A stretch of 64,000 bases of DNA from Clostridia bacterium (GCA_017430225.1 JAFRNK010000003.1:32099-96098); one strand, 5' to 3'; shown: positions 40,189 through 50,055, counted from the first letter of the stretch. Program-made: numbers and translations. The notes: generated by a model not told the origin, from the sequence alone.

Positions 40189-41943
40189 ATGAGAAAACTG
40201 TTCTGCCTGATCCTGTCGCTCATGATGATGTTCAGCGCGGCTGCCCTCGGCGAGGCACTGCCGGCTGAGACGCTGTTTACCCCCGGTACCTATGAGGCTG
40301 AAGCCCAGGGTTTCGGCGGCATGGTGCAGGTAGCCGTAACGGTCACCGAAAATGAAATCACCGACGTCGCCATTACCGGCGACAAAGAAACGCCCGCGCT
40401 GGGTGGCGTGGCTGTCGCCAATATGGGTGAAGCCATTGTCAAGGCGCAGACCCCGAACGTGGACGGCGTTTCCGGTGCGACCGTGACCAGTTCTGCGATC
40501 ATTGCGGCAGCTACCGAAGCGCTGAAGGCGGCCGGCGCGGACATCGCCGTGCTGGACGAATATCGCCGCGATACGCAGGACGAAGGCCCGAAGGAAGAAA
40601 AGACTCTCGAAACCGAGATCGTTATCGTCGGCGCGGGCGGCGCGGGCATGGCTGCGGCCATCATGGCGCAGCAGGCTGGCAAGAATTTCGTGATCCTTGA
40701 AAAAATGCCCTATGTCGGCGGCAACACCACCAAGGCAACCGGCGGTATGAACGCCGCGGAAACGCATTACCAGAAAGAGCAGGGCATTGACGACTCTGCG
40801 GCTCTGTTCGCTGCGGACACCATGAAGGGCGGCCATGCGCTGAACGACGCCAAGCTGGTCGCTACGCTGGCAAACAGCTCCGCTGCCGCCATCGACTGGC
40901 TGGATACCATCGGCGCGGACCTGCCGAAGATCTCCTTCTCCGGCGGCGCTTCCGTCAACCGCATCCACGCTCCTGCTGACGGCAGCGCCGTGGGCAACTA
41001 CCTGGTAGACAAATTCTCTGAGAAGCTCAAGGAGCTGGGCGTCGACGTGATGCTGAACACCCAGGCCACCGAACTGATCATGGAAGACGGCAAGATCGCC
41101 GGCGTCAAGGCTGAAGGCGCTGACGCGTACTACACCATCAAAGCCAAGGCTGTTATCCTGGCTTGCGGCGGCTTCGGCGCGAACCTGGACATGATCGCTG
41201 GTTTCCGGCCTGACCTGCAGGGCACTGTGACCACCAACGCGCCTGGCGCGACCGGCGACGGTATCGTGATGGCGCAGGCTGTCGGCGCGGCGCTGGTCGA
41301 TATCGAGCAGATCCAGCTGCACCCCACCGTAGAGCAGACCACCTCCATGCTGATCACCGAATCCGTCCGCGGCGACGGCGCCATCCTGGTCAACCAGAAG
41401 GGCGAACGCTTCACCAACGAACTGCTGACCCGCGATGCGGTTTCCGCTGCTGAACTGGCGCAGGAAGGCCAGTATGCCTACATTATCTTTGATCAGCATC
41501 TGCGTGAGAACCTGAAAGCCATCGAAAAGTACGTCACCAACGGCCTGACTGTGCAGGGCGAAACCATCGAAGAACTGGCCGGCAAGCTCAGCATCGATCC
41601 CGCCACCCTGGCCAAGACCCTGGCAGACTGGAACGAGATCGTGAAGAACCAGTACGACGGGCAGTTCGGCCGTACCACCGGCATGAACGCCGACCTGTCT
41701 GTGGCACCGTATTACGCCATCCAGATCGCCCCCGGCATCCATCACACCATGGGCGGTGTAAAGATCGACACGGCGGCGGAAGTCATCGACACTAAGGGCA
41801 ATCCCATCCCCGGCCTCTTCGCCGCGGGTGAAGTCACCGGCGGCGTCCACGGCGGCAACCGCCTGGGCGGCAACGCGGTGGCGGATATCGTCATCTTCGG
41901 CCGCATCGCCGCGGAAAGCGCGATCGCGTACGTGGCGGAATGA
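40189..41943 (+). CDS. Exported FMN/FAD fumarate-reductase-like flavoprotein
   Basis: In this 584-aa protein a signal peptide (1-22) is followed by an FMN_bind domain with SGAT at 95-98 (T98 the expected covalent FMN site) and FAD_binding_2 with GAGGAG at 148-153. The active-site region is more canonical than in the copy at 11976: TTKATGGMNAAETHYQ, IQLHPTVE, SVRGDGAILVN, GERFTNELLTRDAVS, and HHTMGGVKID. This supports a true fumarate reductase or close enoate reductase acting as electron sink at the outer face. Start ATG follows TTGGAGGTATCCCC. It has its own promoter and terminator. Confidence 0.92.
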   Translation: MRKLFCLILSLMMMFSAAALGEALPAETLFTPGTYEAEAQGFGGMVQVAVTVTENEITDVAITGDKETPALGGVAVANMGEAIVKAQTPNVDGVSGATVTSSAIIAAATEALKAAGADIAVLDEYRRDTQDEGPKEEKTLETEIVIVGAGGAGMAAAIMAQQAGKNFVILEKMPYVGGNTTKATGGMNAAETHYQKEQGIDDSAALFAADTMKGGHALNDAKLVATLANSSAAAIDWLDTIGADLPKISFSGGASVNRIHAPADGSAVGNYLVDKFSEKLKELGVDVMLNTQATELIMEDGKIAGVKAEGADAYYTIKAKAVILACGGFGANLDMIAGFRPDLQGTVTTNAPGATGDGIVMAQAVGAALVDIEQIQLHPTVEQTTSMLITESVRGDGAILVNQKGERFTNELLTRDAVSAAELAQEGQYAYIIFDQHLRENLKAIEKYVTNGLTVQGETIEELAGKLSIDPATLAKTLADWNEIVKNQYDGQFGRTTGMNADLSVAPYYAIQIAPGIHHTMGGVKIDTAAEVIDTKGNPIPGLFAAGEVTGGVHGGNRLGGNAVADIVIFGRIAAESAIAYVAE

Positions 41944-41994
41944 TCGTTTCTGATCAAATCTTTATAAACTGCTCCCGACAGCAGTAAAATGAAG

Positions 41995-42024
41995 CGCCGC
42001 TCCCGGCAACGGGGGCGGCGTTTT
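41995..42024 (+). terminator. Rho-independent terminator
   Basis: CGCCGCTCCC (41995-42004) pairs with GGGGGCGGCG (42011-42020), followed by TTTT. Confidence 0.8.
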
Positions 42025-42038
42025 AGTATGTTATTGAA

Positions 42039-43487
42039 TTACAATACCAGCGTCAGCAGAGCGAAGAAAGCGATCAGCACGACCAGGAACAGGGCTTCCT
42101 GCTTCCAGCGGTTCTGCAGCAGGCCGACGGTCTCGCGCATGAAGGCGTTGGGCCAGAACCACCATTTGGTTTTGCTGCCGATGCCCTCGGCGGGCAGGCC
42201 GGCCAGCGACGCCCACACGCCGCTGCGGAAGACGTGGTAGTTGGTCGTGGAGAATACGATCTTGGCGTCCGGTTGCTTTGCCTGGATGATTTCTCTGGAA
42301 AAGGCCATGTTCTGGTAGGTGTTCGCGGAACGGGCTTCGGGCAGGATCAGGTGTTCCGGGACGTTCTGTTCCAGCAGGTAGCGCCGCATGGCCTCAGCCT
42401 CGGGCATGCTTTCGTTTTTGCCCTGGCCGCCGGAAGGGATGAAGGTCGCTTCCTTGCCGCTCTCTTCCTTTTGCCGGTGCCAGAAGGCGAGCGCCTTGTC
42501 CACGCGTCCGCGCAGGAGCGGCGGCAGGGAGCCGTCTTTGCGGAACCAGCAGCCGAGGATGAGGATGAAGTCCTTGTCGGGAGCCGGCCGGTGTTTTGCC
42601 GCTTTGACGCCGCAGATCCCGGCGCCGACCAGCATGCATTCAAAGTACACGAACACCGTGGCATAAGTGTTCTGCAGCGTGCTGTCGACCCGGCTTTGCC
42701 ATTCCGAGCCCGAGAAATCGCGCGTAAAGATATAGAAGCCCACGATCTCGCCCGCGACCAGCAGCACGCTCACCAGGATGCCCAGGCCGTTTTGCAGCCG
42801 GGGCCGCTCGTGCCGCAGCAGGAAAATATTGCTGAGCGCCATGGCGGCGGCAAAGACGAGCATGAAAGGCATGGTCAGCATCATGTACTGCTTTCCGGCG
42901 CTGTTGATGCGGGAGTAAGCCGCATACATGGAGTAATTCGCGGGATTGGCGATATGCATGAAGGACATTTGCAGCATGGTCACGCCGGTGACCAGGGCGA
43001 ACAGGGAGAACCCCGCGTAATAGATCGTGGCATAACTGTAAAAGGCCACGCCTTTCGCCTGGAAGAAATGCCACAGCATGACCGCGCTCACCAGCAGCCA
43101 GAAGATAGATATGGCCAGGAGTACGGTGGCGTCGCCGGTGAAATTGCTGTTGGCGAGATCGTATACCACGAGATTCTTCCCGACCCGCAGGATATGGAAG
43201 GATCTCAGACTGCCGTCCGCGGAGACAATCGACAGGCTTGTCTCGCCCGCCTGTTCCGGACGGACGCGGATGCGCACGTGCTCGCCGGTGATTTCCGGCT
43301 CGCCGAGGCTGAGCACTTCAGGATGCTCGATTTCAGTCCGGACGCCCTGCTGCCAGGCCGACGCGTCCTGCGCCGAAGATAGCGGAATATAGATACTGAA
43401 GGTCCTGAAAAAAACAAGCTGGCACACAAAACAGAGCGCAGTCAGGGCGACGGCGCATACGGCAATCTGTTTTCCTGCTTTGAACAT
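42039..43487 (-). CDS. DUF218/YdcF-family multi-spanning membrane protein
   Basis: The 482-aa protein has a first helix at 7-28, an extracytoplasmic beta-rich part (about 30-118), then six or so helices (120-300). The C-terminal DUF218 domain (about 308-445; FILILGCWFRKDGSLPPLLRGRVDKA, IPSGGQG, EARSANTYQNMAFS, VFSTTNYHVFRSG) is followed by a closing helix. ElyC/SanA relatives influence envelope and undecaprenyl-carrier metabolism. It lies 16 bp after the YgjV-like gene on the same strand and ends facing the flavoprotein terminator. The activity is unknown. Confidence 0.8.
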   Translation of the reverse strand: MFKAGKQIAVCAVALTALCFVCQLVFFRTFSIYIPLSSAQDASAWQQGVRTEIEHPEVLSLGEPEITGEHVRIRVRPEQAGETSLSIVSADGSLRSFHILRVGKNLVVYDLANSNFTGDATVLLAISIFWLLVSAVMLWHFFQAKGVAFYSYATIYYAGFSLFALVTGVTMLQMSFMHIANPANYSMYAAYSRINSAGKQYMMLTMPFMLVFAAAMALSNIFLLRHERPRLQNGLGILVSVLLVAGEIVGFYIFTRDFSGSEWQSRVDSTLQNTYATVFVYFECMLVGAGICGVKAAKHRPAPDKDFILILGCWFRKDGSLPPLLRGRVDKALAFWHRQKEESGKEATFIPSGGQGKNESMPEAEAMRRYLLEQNVPEHLILPEARSANTYQNMAFSREIIQAKQPDAKIVFSTTNYHVFRSGVWASLAGLPAEGIGSKTKWWFWPNAFMRETVGLLQNRWKQEALFLVVLIAFFALLTLVL

Positions 43488-43503
43488 GGGCGATACCTCG
43501 GTT

Positions 43504-44034
43504 TTACACGGACGGCTGCGTCCCGGCTTCAGCCGGGCCGGGGGACTGCGCGTTCCTCAGCCGCCAGATGCCGATCAGGCTGGAAATGATGGTGAAAATG
43601 TCGAAAGCGAACGCGGAATAGTTCATCAGGCTGATATCGAAGACCGACCAGAGCACCTGGCCGAAAATGATGGCGCCCTTCAGCACCCGCGCGTCCTTCG
43701 CGTTCAGGAACAGGGTGAAGGCGACCGCGGCGATGGTGGGCAGCCAGCCCAGCAGGCCGAGCGTGTTGAAGGGGATGGACAGGGCGATCTGCAGCGCGAT
43801 GAAAATCAGGATGACCGGGCGGGTCAGTTCGCGTTTCAGGCTCCAGAGATTCCGGACGACGCTGACCAGGTTCGAGATCAGGCCGGTCACCCCGCCCAGC
43901 ATCAGGTTGGCGATGCCCATGATGACCCACTGGAAGCACTGCGCTTTGAGAATGCGGTCGCGTTCCTTGATAAACCCGATCGCGACCATGATGACCGCGC
44001 CGGTGAATGAAATAACGTTGGCAATAAGAACCAC
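43504..44034 (-). CDS. YgjV-family inner membrane protein
   Basis: The 176-aa protein has five or six helices. GGVTGLISNLVSVVRNLWSLKRE and LGLLGWLPTIAAVAFTLFL are typical of the YgjV family, whose function is unknown. ATG 44034 follows AAAGGAGTTCTCCGTG. Translationally close to the DUF218 membrane protein downstream. Confidence 0.75.
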   Translation of the reverse strand: MVLIANVISFTGAVIMVAIGFIKERDRILKAQCFQWVIMGIANLMLGGVTGLISNLVSVVRNLWSLKRELTRPVILIFIALQIALSIPFNTLGLLGWLPTIAAVAFTLFLNAKDARVLKGAIIFGQVLWSVFDISLMNYSAFAFDIFTIISSLIGIWRLRNAQSPGPAEAGTQPSV

Positions 44035-44148
44035 GGAGAACTCCTTTCGGATGAGACGACATATGTCATCAGCAAACCATTATATCACGCAAACCGGGGA
44101 ATAGGAAGCCCGGAACGGAGATATCCGATTTACTTTTCCAGGGCAGGC

Positions 44149-44187
44149 AAAAGGGGCTGTTGAGACGTGCAACAGCCCCGGGTTTTT
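44149..44187. terminator. Bidirectional terminator
   Basis: GGGGCTGTTG (44153-44162) pairs with CAACAGCCCC (44170-44179). TTTTT follows on the plus strand and TTTT on the minus strand, so it can end the AgrC/AgrA-like operon. Confidence 0.8.
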
Positions 44188-44200
44188 CATTGAAGTATTT

Positions 44201-45520
44201 TCAGTTTGATTGCAGGCCTGCCGGGAACACGATATTCATGCTGAATATTTGATCCTCGGTACTGATGGAGTAGCGCCCGTTATATTTATGGACGATTTTC
44301 TCGATGCTTCTGATGCCGAAGCCGTGATTCCGCTTGTCGGATTTGGAAGTGGTAAGACGCCCTTCTGACCATACCAGTTCTCCGGTATAGCTGTTTTCGA
44401 TCGTTACGATGACAAAACCGCGGTCACGGCGAACGTTGACCTGGATATTCTTCGTTTCACCGTCTGGCAGTTTGGATACGGCCTCGATGGCGTTGTCGAT
44501 CAGGTTGCCAAAGAGAACATACAGATCGGTGGTGCCCATGAAGTCCAGCGCTTTGCCGTCAATGATGCATGTAAACTGGATGCCCAGTTTCCGGCATTGA
44601 AAATTCTTTTCCTGGAAGACGACGTCCAGTACCTCGTTGTTCGTCTGGATCTCGGCGCCGTAGCTGTTGATCATTTCCATGATCTCGTTGTATTCCCGGG
44701 GATCGAACACGTTCTTTACCGCCAGCAGCTGATGCTTCAGGTCGTGGCATTTGATGTTGATGGCATCGATGTTTTCCTTGCTGATGCGGTATTGGGCCTT
44801 GGCCTGTTCACGCAGGAGGCTTTCCACCTGCAGCTGGGCGCGCATCCGGTTTTCACGCACCATGGCAAATTGGCAGAACAAAAGCAGCAGGGAAATCAGG
44901 ATATTCATCAGATATACGAAAAAAGACATCCAATATGTTTTGTCCGGCACCAGATTGGAGAAGACAAGATTAAGATACAGATTGATGATCAGTGAAACGA
45001 TCATGATCATAAAAGTCGGGGCAAAACCGATAGCATCCGTATCAAGATCCCGGTTTTTCTTGATCAGCAGATAATCCGTCAGGGCATAAACCAGGAGCCT
45101 GCAGCCGATATAGTTGACGATAATCGGTATGCTCATAAATCCGGTATCGACGTAATTCAACAGCTCCGGAAAGTTCAAAGCGTTGATGGAATCCAGCATG
45201 CTCGCAATATGGTCTACAGCGAAAGCCGCGGCACCGACGAAGCATACGGTGGACCAGCCGGCTTTATGGCAGAAACGAACGGCCAACAGCGTCATGATAT
45301 AGCTGATCAGGAACATGGAAGAAACAAAAAGCAGGCCGTCGTCCAGCAGAGGAATCGCTGCAGACAGCACAATGCTGGCCAGAGACCAGGTAATCAGCCG
45401 CCGGACGTAGTGATCCCGGCGGGGCAGGCTGTGAGAGAACATGAACGCAGCCAGCAGAAGCCATACAGTGTTGATGATCTTGATCGGCAGGAGGCTGTTG
45501 ATCCATAGTCCGGTATTCAT
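44201..45520 (-). CDS. GHKL-type sensor histidine kinase (AgrC-like)
   Basis: The protein has 439 aa. Six or seven N-terminal helices (1-225) lead through a coiled coil to the H box (CHDLKHQLLAV) and a GHKL ATPase with N box LFGNLIDNAIEAV and G box GFGIRSIEKIV. This is the AgrC/peptide-pheromone receptor layout. Its ATG overlaps the regulator stop (TGATG). No AgrB/AgrD-like genes are in the window, so the signal is unknown. The next genes upstream encode a small secreted protein and a GH3 enzyme. Confidence 0.88.
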   Translation of the reverse strand: MNTGLWINSLLPIKIINTVWLLLAAFMFSHSLPRRDHYVRRLITWSLASIVLSAAIPLLDDGLLFVSSMFLISYIMTLLAVRFCHKAGWSTVCFVGAAAFAVDHIASMLDSINALNFPELLNYVDTGFMSIPIIVNYIGCRLLVYALTDYLLIKKNRDLDTDAIGFAPTFMIMIVSLIINLYLNLVFSNLVPDKTYWMSFFVYLMNILISLLLLFCQFAMVRENRMRAQLQVESLLREQAKAQYRISKENIDAINIKCHDLKHQLLAVKNVFDPREYNEIMEMINSYGAEIQTNNEVLDVVFQEKNFQCRKLGIQFTCIIDGKALDFMGTTDLYVLFGNLIDNAIEAVSKLPDGETKNIQVNVRRDRGFVIVTIENSYTGELVWSEGRLTTSKSDKRNHGFGIRSIEKIVHKYNGRYSISTEDQIFSMNIVFPAGLQSN

Positions 45521-46248
45521 CAGAATCTCCCCATATTGATTTTCTGGTTGCCGTAATAGTTCGCGATCTGCTGCATGAATTCCGTTTTGCGCGGACGGCT
45601 GATGGACAGGCGTTCACCGCCGGTAATCACGACTTCATTGCTGTCTATCATTTGAATGTGCCGCATGTTCACGACACAGGATTTATTGCACATGGCAAAG
45701 GTTGAACTGTCCAGCGTTTCCTGCACGTCTTTCATGGTTCCGCGGGTGCTGATGACTTCCTTTTCCGTGTGGAAGGACAGGACGTGGTTGAAAATGTCCA
45801 CATAGATGATTTCATCCGCGTAGATGCGGATGGACCTGTCCCCGGATTTGATCAGCAGCTTCGTGCGCTGCTCGGAGTCGAGCTTTTTCAGGGCGCGGCG
45901 TATTTTTGCGTTGAAAAAGTTTTCCTGAATCGGTTTCACGATGAAATCGAACGCGTCCACTTCATAGCCGTTCAGGGCAAAACGTGCCAGCGCGGTCACA
46001 AAAATCAGCATGACGTGCTGGTCGATCTTGCGCAGGCTCCGGGCGGCTTCCATGCCGCTCATCATCGGCATGTCGATGTCCATGAAGACGATATCGTAAT
46101 CACCCTTGTAACCGTGCAGGAATAACAGGGGATTTTCGAAGCGGGTGATTTCGATCTCCAGATTGTTCTGCTGCGCAAATTTCTGCAAAAACGCGGTCAG
46201 TTGTTCTGCGTCGCGGTCGGTATCTTCCACCAGAGCCACATGCAGCAT
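45520..46248 (-). CDS. LytTR-type response regulator (AgrA-like)
   Basis: The 242-aa protein has a receiver domain (1-120) with phosphoacceptor D57 (VFMDIDMPMMSGMEA), and a LytTR DNA-binding domain (about 135-238; YADEIIYVDIFNHVLSFHT ... MCNKSCVVNMRHIQMID). ATG 46248 follows GGAGGCCGACTG; the upstream extension is open but carries that ribosome site. First gene of the operon with the GHKL kinase. Confidence 0.9.
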   Translation of the reverse strand: MLHVALVEDTDRDAEQLTAFLQKFAQQNNLEIEITRFENPLLFLHGYKGDYDIVFMDIDMPMMSGMEAARSLRKIDQHVMLIFVTALARFALNGYEVDAFDFIVKPIQENFFNAKIRRALKKLDSEQRTKLLIKSGDRSIRIYADEIIYVDIFNHVLSFHTEKEVISTRGTMKDVQETLDSSTFAMCNKSCVVNMRHIQMIDSNEVVITGGERLSISRPRKTEFMQQIANYYGNQKINMGRF

Positions 46249-46279
46249 CAGTCGGCCTCCATTCAATCACTTGTCGATT

Positions 46280-46308
46280 ATTATAAACTGAATATTTGAA
46301 TGATGCAA
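46280..46308 (-). promoter_or_regulatory. Promoter of the AgrA/AgrC-like operon
   Basis: Minus-strand TTGCAT (46308-46303), 17-bp spacer, TATAAT (46285-46280). Confidence 0.65.
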
Positions 46309-46392
46309 GTAACCGGACAGCCCCTCACTGGCAGAGGCTGCCCGGATACATTTGGCACTGATCTGGTCAGACCAGACCAGCTGATCCGTTAA

Positions 46393-46815
46393 TCAGATCT
46401 CCTTCAGGGAGAAGGATTCGCCGTCGCACTCGAACTTCAGCTCGGCATAGTCTTCGAGCAGTTCGGCGTCTTCTTCGGAGGTGGTGACCGAGCCGTTCAT
46501 GATATAAGTCACACGGGTGCCGGTCAGGGTGACTTCCTTGGTGCCCTCTTCATCGGAATCGACCACGTAGGTGCCGGTGACGATGTAAGCCCAGTTGGTC
46601 ACGACTACATAGGAGTTGTGGATGATGGAAGTGTTGTCCACGAGCTCGAAAGTGCCGTCTTCATACAGGTGCAGGACTTTGGCGACGCCGTTGTAAACGT
46701 CATTTTCATAACCGGCTTCGCAGTACACAGAGTTGCCGAAGTATGTTTCGGCCAGGGCAGAAACGCAGGACAGGGCCAGTACCAGGGCCAGAACCAGAGC
46801 AGCGATCTTTTTCAT
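46393..46815 (-). CDS. Small secreted protein of unknown function
   Basis: The 140-aa protein has a clear signal peptide (MKKIAALVLALVLALSCVSALA). The mature part is acidic and beta-rich (EDGTFELVDNTSIIHNSYVVVTNW, SDEEGTKEVTLTGTRVTYI), rather like a lipocalin or 'DUF' secreted barrel. No catalytic motif. ATG follows CAGGAGGATTTAATT and it has its own promoter. It sits between the AgrA/AgrC-like system and the GH3 gene and could be a target of that system. Confidence 0.75.
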   Translation of the reverse strand: MKKIAALVLALVLALSCVSALAETYFGNSVYCEAGYENDVYNGVAKVLHLYEDGTFELVDNTSIIHNSYVVVTNWAYIVTGTYVVDSDEEGTKEVTLTGTRVTYIMNGSVTTSEEDAELLEDYAELKFECDGESFSLKEI

Positions 46816-46842
46816 AATTAAATCCTCCTGAATATTGATTGG

Positions 46843-46871
46843 ATTATATTTGTGCTTTGCAGCACCGCCAA
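46843..46871 (-). promoter_or_regulatory. Promoter of the small secreted protein gene, with spacer dyad
   Basis: Minus-strand TTGGCG (46871-46866), 17-bp spacer, TATAAT (46848-46843). The spacer contains the dyad GTGCT-GCAA-AGCAC. Confidence 0.5.
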
Positions 46872-46918
46872 AGGGAGGGTCCAGTGTCCTCCCTGTGACG
46901 GGACATACCGGATGGGAA

Positions 46919-49900
46919 TCAGGCTTCGATTTCGATGTTCTTCTTTTTCCTGCTCTTGAGGACCGTCAGCAGGATCAGGCCGGCGATGATCACGCCCAGG
47001 CCGATGTTGGCATAGTTGAGCCAGGCGCGCCAGGGAGCGGTGCCGTAGGTGATGACGGTGGCGTCGGAAGTCTTGTTGACGGTGGCGGAGTTGACCTGGG
47101 TGTAGAAGATGTTTTTGCAGGCTTCGCGCATGATGCGCAGTGTGCTGGGATGCTTGGTGCTGGCAAACTTGGTGGGCAGGGTCATTTCGTTGGCGAGCAT
47201 CAGGTCGTTGCCGTTGTTAACGCCGTCTTCCACGTGCATGTATTTGTTGCCGTTGTAGTCGGTGATGACGGTGCCCAGGAAACCCCATTCATCACGAAGC
47301 ACGTTCTTGAGCAGCGGGCTGGAAGCGCCGCACCATACGTCGCCGATACGGTTGAAGGAGCTCATCAGAGCAGTGCAGGCCCGCATGGTCTTATGCCTGG
47401 TTTCGCCGTTGTCCAGGTATTCGATATCCATGGTAGGTTCTTTGACAAGGATTTCATAAGCCCGGGCATAGATTTCGCGCAGCGCCTGCTCGTTGCACCA
47501 GGTGACCGGGCCGTTTTCGATGCGGTAACGGTCCATATCATTCAGGACAAAGTGCTTGGAGTAGCAGGTCAGGCCCATGGAGGCGGCGCCTTTGACCGTA
47601 TAGGCGCAGACCGAACCGCTGATCAGGGGATCTTCGGAGTAGTATTCGAAGCTGCGTCCGCCGAAGGGTCCGCGGTGAATGTCGCAACCCGGGGCGTACC
47701 AGCCGGTCATGTTGCTGCCGGCCAGCATGGCTTCATTGCCGACAGAGCGGCCGAATTCTTCTGCCAGATCTACATTCCAGGTGGCGGCAGTCAGCACGGA
47801 GGAGCAATGGAAGTTGCCGCTGGTGCCGAAGCCCAGGCCGCCGTACTGCTTGAGGCCCGCGGGGCCGTCGGTGGCGCCTGATGCAGGCAGTCCGACATTT
47901 TTGACAGCGGCAACGCCCTGGTTGCCGGAGTAGATCAGTTTGGACATGGACTTGCCGGTCATCTGATCCAGGAGCATATCCCAACGGGGATCATCATAGG
48001 TAGCGCCGCGAAGAGCGACAGCGGTCCAGGTCTGGTCAGCGCCTGTCGTGGGAGCTGTTTCGCTTTCGTCATAGTAGTCTGGCTCATAAGCGCCTAGCTT
48101 TTTGATGGTGGTTTCGGAAGCGGTCAGGTCCGCTTCAGTCGGCGCGATGGGGAAGGAAGCTTCAAAGTTCTCACGGGTGAGCATCACGGCTTTTCCGTCC
48201 TGAGGCTGTGTGTAGGGGACGAACTGGGCGTTCATATCCTCAAACCGGTTGGTCGCAGCCACGACGGTGAGCTTGTCTTTGGCTTCCTGGGAGAGGTTCC
48301 GGGTTTCGCCCTTCTGGGCATCGATTTCGCTCTGGCGGGGATTGCCGGCATTGTAAACGACCTTGGAAGCTACCTTGTGGACGTATTCGCAGCCATCCCC
48401 ATAAGTCTCGTGTACGTTCTTATTGACAGTGATGCGGTAATCGCCGGCTTCCAGCACGTAGCACTTTTCGTTCAGGAAGTCATAGGAAGCCATGTCTTCC
48501 ACGGCGAAGGAGAGAGTGTAGTCGGCGGAAGCACCGGGCTGCAGGATCGCAGTCTTCTTATAAGCCGCGAGGTTGACGGCTGACTTTTCGATGCCGCCCT
48601 TGGTATACGGAGCATGGTAGTAAATCTGCACGACGTCCCGGCCGGCGGCTGCGCCGGTATTGGTGACGGTTACAGTCATGCTGACCCGGCCGTTCTGAAC
48701 CTTGGTGTCCTTGATCTTCTGCTCAAAGGTCGTGTAGGAGAGGCCGTAACCGAAGGGATAGGCCACAGCTTCTTCGTAGGATTTGCCCTTCTCGCCTTCC
48801 ACGGTGAAGGAGCCGCCGTCCGCGAAGACGGTCTCATACCAGCGGTAGCCGAAGTAAATGCCTTCCTCATACTGCAGGACATAGGAGTCTGCCAGCGCGT
48901 TGTCCTTGGATACATTCACGTATTTCCGGGCGGAAGTGTTGGGGAAGGTGGGGTCGGCAGTGAAATCCACCGCCCAGGTATCCACAGTATGGCCGGAAGG
49001 GTTGACGTTGCCGGCCAGGATGTCGGCCAGCGCAGTGCAGCCGGTAGAGCCCGGGAAAGCGATCCACAGAATAGCGTCGACCTGGGGATCGTCGCGCAGA
49101 GCGCCGATTTCCATAACGTTGGCGCTGTTGATGACGACGATGACTTTTTCAAAGTTCGCTTCCGCGTGAGCCAGCAGCTCTTTTTCTTCCTGGCTCAGTT
49201 CCAGCTGGTGCTGGCCTTCCTTATAATTGGCAGTTTCTGCGACGGAAGAGGACATGGCCTGGTTCGGGTTGTTGACATCAGCCAGAAGGTCGCTGCTGAA
49301 GTCCATGCCTTCACCGCCCTGACGTCCGAACACCACGATGGCAGCGTCTTTGTAGCTGGAGTAGGAGCCGGTGATATCGGCTGTGAACCAGCTCTGGGGG
49401 AATTCACCGATGTAATAGGTCTGCTTCTCGGCCCTGTCCATTGCAGTAGCGGGGTCAGCTACAGGCACCTTGTCCAGGTTGTTTTTGTACATATCGACAA
49501 CCTTCTGGTTGACACTGAAGCCTGCTGTAGTCAGCGCGTCAGCGATGCGGATGCACTGACCTTCGTCACCGGCACCGGACCCGGTACCGCCGAAGACAGT
49601 CTGCACGCTCCTGCGGCCCAGCAGGGTGATGGCCTTTTCGGTGGAAACATTCAGCGGCAAAGCGCCGTTTTCATTCTTCAGGAGGGTGATACCTTCTTCC
49701 GCGGTACGGCGGGTGATGTCTTTGGCGACTTTGTCCGCGGCTTCAGGGGTGGTGGAATCCTGGTCATAATAAGTGGTATCCCAGTTTTCCGCGCCTTCCT
49801 TGGTTTCGATCTTCATCTCGCCGCGGCCGATGTATGCGTCAAGGATGCCGGAGAGGGTGGAATTCGCGGCGACGTTCAGGACGATCATGACGACCGCCAG

Positions 49901-49981
49901 GAACGCGATAATCGGGATCGTTATGCGGCCGATGCCGTGTTTCTTCCTGGTTTTTTTCGCCTTGTCAGCAGGTTTGGTCAT
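46919..49981 (-). CDS. Membrane-anchored GH3 beta-glycosidase with reversed domain order
   Basis: This 1020-aa protein has an N-terminal helix (19-39), then the GH3 C-domain (about 90-400; ITLLGRRSVQTVFGGTGSG, VVFGRQGGEGMDFS), a fibronectin-III-like domain (about 440-510), then the catalytic GH3 N-domain (about 660-950; GATDGPAGLK, CYSKHFVLNDMD, MSSFNRIGDVW, nucleophile D908 in VITDYNG), and a C-terminal helix (990-1008) with a basic tail. This order is the reverse of standard GH3, as known for Ruminococcus albus and Butyrivibrio enzymes. Two helices would hold it at the outer face. ATG 49981 follows GGAGGCCATCACCTT. Confidence 0.9.
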   Translation of the reverse strand: MTKPADKAKKTRKKHGIGRITIPIIAFLAVVMIVLNVAANSTLSGILDAYIGRGEMKIETKEGAENWDTTYYDQDSTTPEAADKVAKDITRRTAEEGITLLKNENGALPLNVSTEKAITLLGRRSVQTVFGGTGSGAGDEGQCIRIADALTTAGFSVNQKVVDMYKNNLDKVPVADPATAMDRAEKQTYYIGEFPQSWFTADITGSYSSYKDAAIVVFGRQGGEGMDFSSDLLADVNNPNQAMSSSVAETANYKEGQHQLELSQEEKELLAHAEANFEKVIVVINSANVMEIGALRDDPQVDAILWIAFPGSTGCTALADILAGNVNPSGHTVDTWAVDFTADPTFPNTSARKYVNVSKDNALADSYVLQYEEGIYFGYRWYETVFADGGSFTVEGEKGKSYEEAVAYPFGYGLSYTTFEQKIKDTKVQNGRVSMTVTVTNTGAAAGRDVVQIYYHAPYTKGGIEKSAVNLAAYKKTAILQPGASADYTLSFAVEDMASYDFLNEKCYVLEAGDYRITVNKNVHETYGDGCEYVHKVASKVVYNAGNPRQSEIDAQKGETRNLSQEAKDKLTVVAATNRFEDMNAQFVPYTQPQDGKAVMLTRENFEASFPIAPTEADLTASETTIKKLGAYEPDYYDESETAPTTGADQTWTAVALRGATYDDPRWDMLLDQMTGKSMSKLIYSGNQGVAAVKNVGLPASGATDGPAGLKQYGGLGFGTSGNFHCSSVLTAATWNVDLAEEFGRSVGNEAMLAGSNMTGWYAPGCDIHRGPFGGRSFEYYSEDPLISGSVCAYTVKGAASMGLTCYSKHFVLNDMDRYRIENGPVTWCNEQALREIYARAYEILVKEPTMDIEYLDNGETRHKTMRACTALMSSFNRIGDVWCGASSPLLKNVLRDEWGFLGTVITDYNGNKYMHVEDGVNNGNDLMLANEMTLPTKFASTKHPSTLRIMREACKNIFYTQVNSATVNKTSDATVITYGTAPWRAWLNYANIGLGVIIAGLILLTVLKSRKKKNIEIEA

Positions 49982-50055
49982 AAGGTGATGGCCTCCTTCG
50001 TGAATCGTTGGCCAAATCTTAACAGGCAGGCCGGCGGCGTTCAATGAAAATGTCC

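Noticed and set aside
44201-46248. Complete agr quorum-sensing locus
   Set aside because: Kinase and regulator are present but no AgrB protease or AgrD peptide gene could be found in the window.
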